Assembly (NCBI RefSeq): GCF_000220395.1
Contig: NW_004086054.1
Coordinates: forward strand, 1 to 56,760
Reading direction: 5' to 3'
Source of the DNA: Ichthyophthirius multifiliis
Taxonomy: Eukaryota; Ciliophora; Oligohymenophorea; Hymenostomatida
Length of the DNA stretch: 56,760 nucleotides
Shown: positions 53,280 to 56,760 of the stretch, in pieces
Position numbering within the stretch: the stretch's first letter is position 1
How the letters are laid out: every line of letters begins with the position of its first letter
Notes under the pieces: generated by a model
Told to the model about the DNA's origin: nothing
Database searches by the model: none
What the model saw: the letters and a program-made list of their open reading frames with translations, nothing else
Made by a program: the position numbers and the translations under genes

Positions 53280-54330
53280 AAAATTACTATCTTAAGTTTT
53301 TTTGTATAAAATAATATGAATAAATTACTCTCTTAATTTTAAAATAACTTAAATTGGTATTTTTAAAACATAAATACTTCCTTTTTAAATATTAAATATA
53401 AATATAAAAATAAAGTAAATTAATTATTTATTATACAATCTTTTATTTTTTTTAAAAAATGATGCGAACTTTTACAATTTTTTTTTTACAATCTAATCCT
53501 TTATTTAATGAATTTTATTTAATTAATAAAATATTTATTACTTTCTTTTAAAATTAAATAATTTAATAAAAATAAAATTTTACATTCTTTATAATAATAA
53601 ATAAGTTAGGATTGATTTAAATTTATTTAATTTACGCACTATATAATTTTTTAATCATATTAAATAATATTTTTTAATAATAAATACAATCTTTTGTATT
53701 TATTTAATATTAAAAATAATTAAATTAAATTTTAGAATACTCTCTTTTGTTTTGGTTTAAATAATACATTATGTTTTTTTAATAATAATTTGCTATTACA
53801 ATCTTTTTATTTAATATTAAAATAATATACAAAAAATATGTAAATTTTAATTTATGTTACTCCCTAATAAAAAATAATATTTTATTAGTATGTAAATTTC
53901 TATTAAAAGGTATTACTTTCTATATATAAGATGATTTATATAATTTAAATTATTTTAATAAAAAAATATCTTATTACGCACTTAATTTTTTAAAATAAAG
54001 TTATAAAAATTGTAATTAATATAATTAACTTATTTTTTTATTTACTAACTTTATATTATTAATAAATATAAATTAAATAGCTTATATATTTTACTCCTCC
54101 CTTTCATTAAATTACAAATTAAAAAAATAAATTTTGATAAAAATTTCATTTACATTATACTTAAAATTTTATAAATAAATATATAATTAAAATTGTTTTA
54201 CTATCTATAATAAAAATTATATTGAGAAAATAAATGATAATTTATTTATATTTCTAGATTACTAACTATATTATTAAAATAATATAAATAAAAATATCTT
54301 CAATTTTAAACTACTATATTATCCTAAAAA
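53280..54330. repeat. Degenerate array of TTAC-pyrimidine motifs
   Basis: About twenty occurrences of a short motif of the type TTAC(N1-3)CTTT or TACTCTCTT recur every 35-70 bases in otherwise AT-only sequence. Examples are ATTACTCTCTTAA near 53324, TTACAATCTAATCC near 53487, ATACTCTCTTTTG near 53736, TTACTCCCTAA near 53857 and TTACTCCTCCCTTTC near 54091. Most cytosines in this kilobase fall in these motifs. It may be an old tandem repeat. Confidence 0.4.
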
Positions 54331-54384
54331 TATAATACAAAAGAAGAATTTTTTTTGTTGGAAAAAAAAAAATATTACATAAGA

Positions 54385-54412
54385 GGCCCACTATTTTTAA
54401 AAAAATAGTTTT
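54385..54412. other. GC patch and perfect palindrome
   Basis: GAGGCCCAC is followed at once by ACTATTTTT-AA-AAAAATAGT, a 9-bp perfect inverted repeat with a 2-base loop. Conspicuous in this composition; possibly the 3' end of the neighbouring minus-strand gene. Confidence 0.35.
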
Positions 54413-54439
54413 AATTTAAAAAATTTAATATAAGTTTTT

Positions 54440-54640
54440 TATTAAACTTAGAAAAAAATGTTAAGCAATTTAATTCTTTGGTTGCATAAATTAAGACATT
54501 AATTTTTCAATTAACTTATATTTTTAATTATTTCTGATTAATTGTCTTCATATTAAAAACTATTATATTTTTACAAATAATCTTATTATCTTTTATATAT
54601 AATATCATCAGAATCATTTACTTAATTATCCAAATCATTT
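54440..54640 (-). CDS. Coding stretch, possibly last exon of the B-box gene
   Basis: A frame reading NDLDNQVNDSDDIIYKRQ and SEIIKNISQLKNQCLNLCNQ has clear coding composition. Its start and stop are not defined. It lies downstream of, and on the same strand as, the B-box gene and is most simply its C-terminal part. Confidence 0.35.
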
Positions 54641-54981
54641 TATGAGATCTTTTTTTATTATATATATATTTACTTTGGTTTAAATAGTTTTATTCCTTGT
54701 TTTTATTTTTTCATTTGAAAGCTATAAACATTTTATTCGTGAATATCTTATAATGTATTTGATTAATATTTTTGTTAAGTTGAATTTTATTGATTTTCAT
54801 TTTAATCCTAAAATATTGTTTTTTTAATTTTTTATGATTTCTTTAAAATTAATGAAATTATTTAAATTAGTTTTAAAATAAAATTATAAAGAATACATTT
54901 TTAAAATTATTTTATTCATAAATGATATCTTATTTTATTATTTTTTATTATTTATTTTCTAGTTATCTGTTTAAATTTAAA

Positions 54982-55885
54982 TCAAACGTAATAAGACTTT
55001 ATTTTTAATATTCTTCGCTTTATTATATTTATAATTATTGATTAAAATATGATATATTTTTTTTTTCGTCTTTATATATAGTTTACCCTTTTATTTGTTC
55101 CTTTTTTTTATAAAAAAATAAAAGTATATAAATATTTTATTTTATATTTATAGAAATAAAATTAGAAAAAAATGATAATCATTACAATAATTTTCAAAAA
55201 GTTAGCAATAGGTTATTAAATTAAATTTAGAGAATTATTCATTTATTAATATATTTCTGTTTGAAGCCACTTAAAATTATTTTATTCATAATAAACTATT
55301 TTTGATAGTTAATTTAAATTAAATATTGTAATGTCGTAGCTTTATGTTCGTTATAATTAATAAATATTATTATTCCTTTTTATATTTTCAACAATTTTTT
55401 TAACATTTTCATTTATTTTAATTTTTCTTTTTCTTGAATTAAGTTCTGTTTAATCTTTATTATATTATATTATATTATATTATATATTATATTATATTAT
55501 ATTATATTTATTATTTGTTTTTAGAAAATATTAACACTTACTTCTTTTAAATACATTTCTAATATTATTATTTATTTAATACATGTATTTATTTCATAAA
55601 AAGTTTCTATTTTCCGATCCAAATTATTATAATCTGGATTCTTTTATTCTTTTTCATAGCTTTTTAATGATTATTCAAGTTCATCAATAAAATCTTCTAT
55701 TTCCAATTCACATAAATTCCCCATTTTTTATTTATGTTTATCTTTATGGCAGCTTTTACAAATTAATTTGTTGTATTATTCTCCACATTCTTTATTAAGA
55801 CATCTTTTTATATTTAATATATAAAATAAACTTAAATAAAATACATTCTATTACAAGGATATATACTATAACAATTAAAGCACAT
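54982..55885 (-). CDS. B-box-like zinc-finger protein
   Basis: MCFNCYSIYPCNRICLNK (ATG 55885, intron of about 43 nt after NRI) continues ECGEQYNKLICKSCHKDKHK. The Cys/His spacing C-x2-C...C...C-x2-C-H-x3-H is that of a B-box-type zinc-binding module at the extreme N-terminus. A helical part follows (LCELEIEDFIDELEQSLKSY), then an intron beginning GTAAGTG and carrying a TATAT repeat. After IKQNLIQEKEK a coiled segment (INENVKKIVENIKR) is in frame only if one A is added at plus T5 55422-55426. An open frame then runs to TGA 54982-54984; the true end may use further introns. Function unknown; B-box proteins usually mediate protein interaction or ubiquitination. Confidence 0.6.
55459..55509. repeat. 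TTATA/ATATT simple repeat in an intron
   Basis: About ten TATAT-type pentamers inside the second intron of the B-box gene. Confidence 0.85.
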
Positions 55886-56536
55886 TTTTTTAGAAAAAGT
55901 GTTAATTTTTTTAATTTTTTATTTATATTATTACAAAATAAAATTTATAATTATTACAAACAAATAAATTAAAAATTTAAATATAATCTGTAACTTTAAA
56001 TATAAGATAATATTTGTAATTATAAAAAAGTTACAAAGAATATAAGAAAAAATCTAAATAAGTATTTATAAATTTTAATATAATGATTTTCATATAAAGT
56101 TAATTTTATAATTTTTAAAATAATAACTTTTTTCAATTTTTATTAAATTTTAAAATATTTTAATAAGCAAAATATTTTTTAATTAAATAATTATATGTGT
56201 TTTTAATATAGTAATTATAAAAAATATTCAATTTTTTTATAGTTTTTTATGAAAATTATAATTCGACTTTATAATAAATATATATAGCATAATTTTTTTT
56301 CAAAGGATGTTTATTTATATTGAATATAGATAATAATATAAATAAAGAACAATTAAATAAATAATAAATTTAAAAATATAAACTAATTAAAATCAAATTC
56401 ATAAAAAAAAAAATTTTAAATATAATATTATTATAAAAATTTAAAATAAATAAATAATTATATATATATTTTAATTAAGAAACAATTGCATATATTATAA
56501 TAATATCGTTAAATAAATTTTAAATTAAAGAGAAAA
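55886..56536. other. Divergent intergenic region
   Basis: AT-rich promoter region between the divergent B-box and kinase-like genes. No element supported. Confidence 0.45.
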
Positions 56537-56760
56537 ATGGGAAACTCTTCAATAACATCTAAAACTTTAATAAATAATTAAGAAGTTCTCTAAAACAATG
56601 TTTATGGCTAATTTATTCTTATAAAATCTTAAGAAAACCCTATATAAAATTACGCTTAATTAACATAGATTATACAAGATTTTAAATACTAAAAATAAAT
56701 TAATGAATTAGAACAACGTTAAAAATTATCTCACAAAAACTTAGTGAAACTGATTAATTT
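56537..56760 (+). CDS. N-terminus of a protein kinase-like gene, cut by the window edge
   Basis: MGNSSITSKTLINNQEVLQN begins with a myristoylation motif. The frame stays open to the last base. The visible end (EQRQKLSHKNLVKLINF) matches the kinase alphaC-beta4 pattern LxHxNLVKL that precedes the gatekeeper. A usual P-loop is not evident in the 75 residues seen, as in VPS15-like or other divergent ciliate kinases. The 3' part lies outside the window. Confidence 0.6.

Overview
This window is almost certainly macronuclear (somatic) DNA of an oligohymenophorean ciliate. The base composition is extremely AT-rich. Recognisable proteins read through only if TAA and TAG are glutamine and TGA is the sole stop: Rab, NDUFA2, TMEM41, protein kinases, an FMO, PWWP and VPS9 domains. 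Introns are GT...AG and about 39 to 80 nt long, which fits Tetrahymena or Ichthyophthirius better than Paramecium; composition favours Ichthyophthirius. That genus call is inference. Because the standard code does not apply, nearly all short standard-code ORFs here are shadows. Coordinates below are genomic spans including introns, read from the sequence by eye.

Layout. 0.3-4.6 kb: a myristoylated orphan and a multi-membrane-pass RING protein. 5.9-7.6 kb: a low-complexity LEA-like protein with a Glu-Gln-Gln tandem repeat. 7.9-13.1 kb: NDUFA2 (complex I), a Q-rich protein, a TMEM41/VTT protein, a small multi-exon gene and an MYCBP-like protein. 13.3-16.6 kb: a protein with two cyclic-nucleotide-binding domains. 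18.8-25.9 kb: a PHOSPHO-type phosphatase, an SK-type potassium channel, a CDPK-like kinase and Rab1. 26.5-36.3 kb: a PWWP plus TFIIS-N chromatin protein, an orphan, a second kinase and a GRAB-type golgin. 36.6-45.8 kb: an FMO, a coiled-coil protein, two orphans and a VPS9 Rab-GEF. 46-56.8 kb: a coiled-coil protein, orphans, a secreted protein, a B-box protein and the start of another kinase-like gene.

Genes lie on both strands with short intergenic gaps and no sign of operons. Themes are Ca2+/cyclic-nucleotide signalling (SK channel, CDPK, cNMP-binding protein) and membrane traffic (Rab1, GRAB golgin, VPS9 GEF). These are co-located, not shown to be co-regulated.

Two things stand out beyond the genes. 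At least six, probably seven, conserved genes need exactly one extra base to stay in frame, always in the same direction and usually next to an A/T run. This looks like homopolymer under-calling in the assembly, with -1 frameshifting as the rival idea. There is also a dispersed short element of about 70 nt with a shared ATTATCC core, two clear copies of which have terminal inverted repeats. No rRNA, tRNA, CRISPR or intact mobile element was seen.
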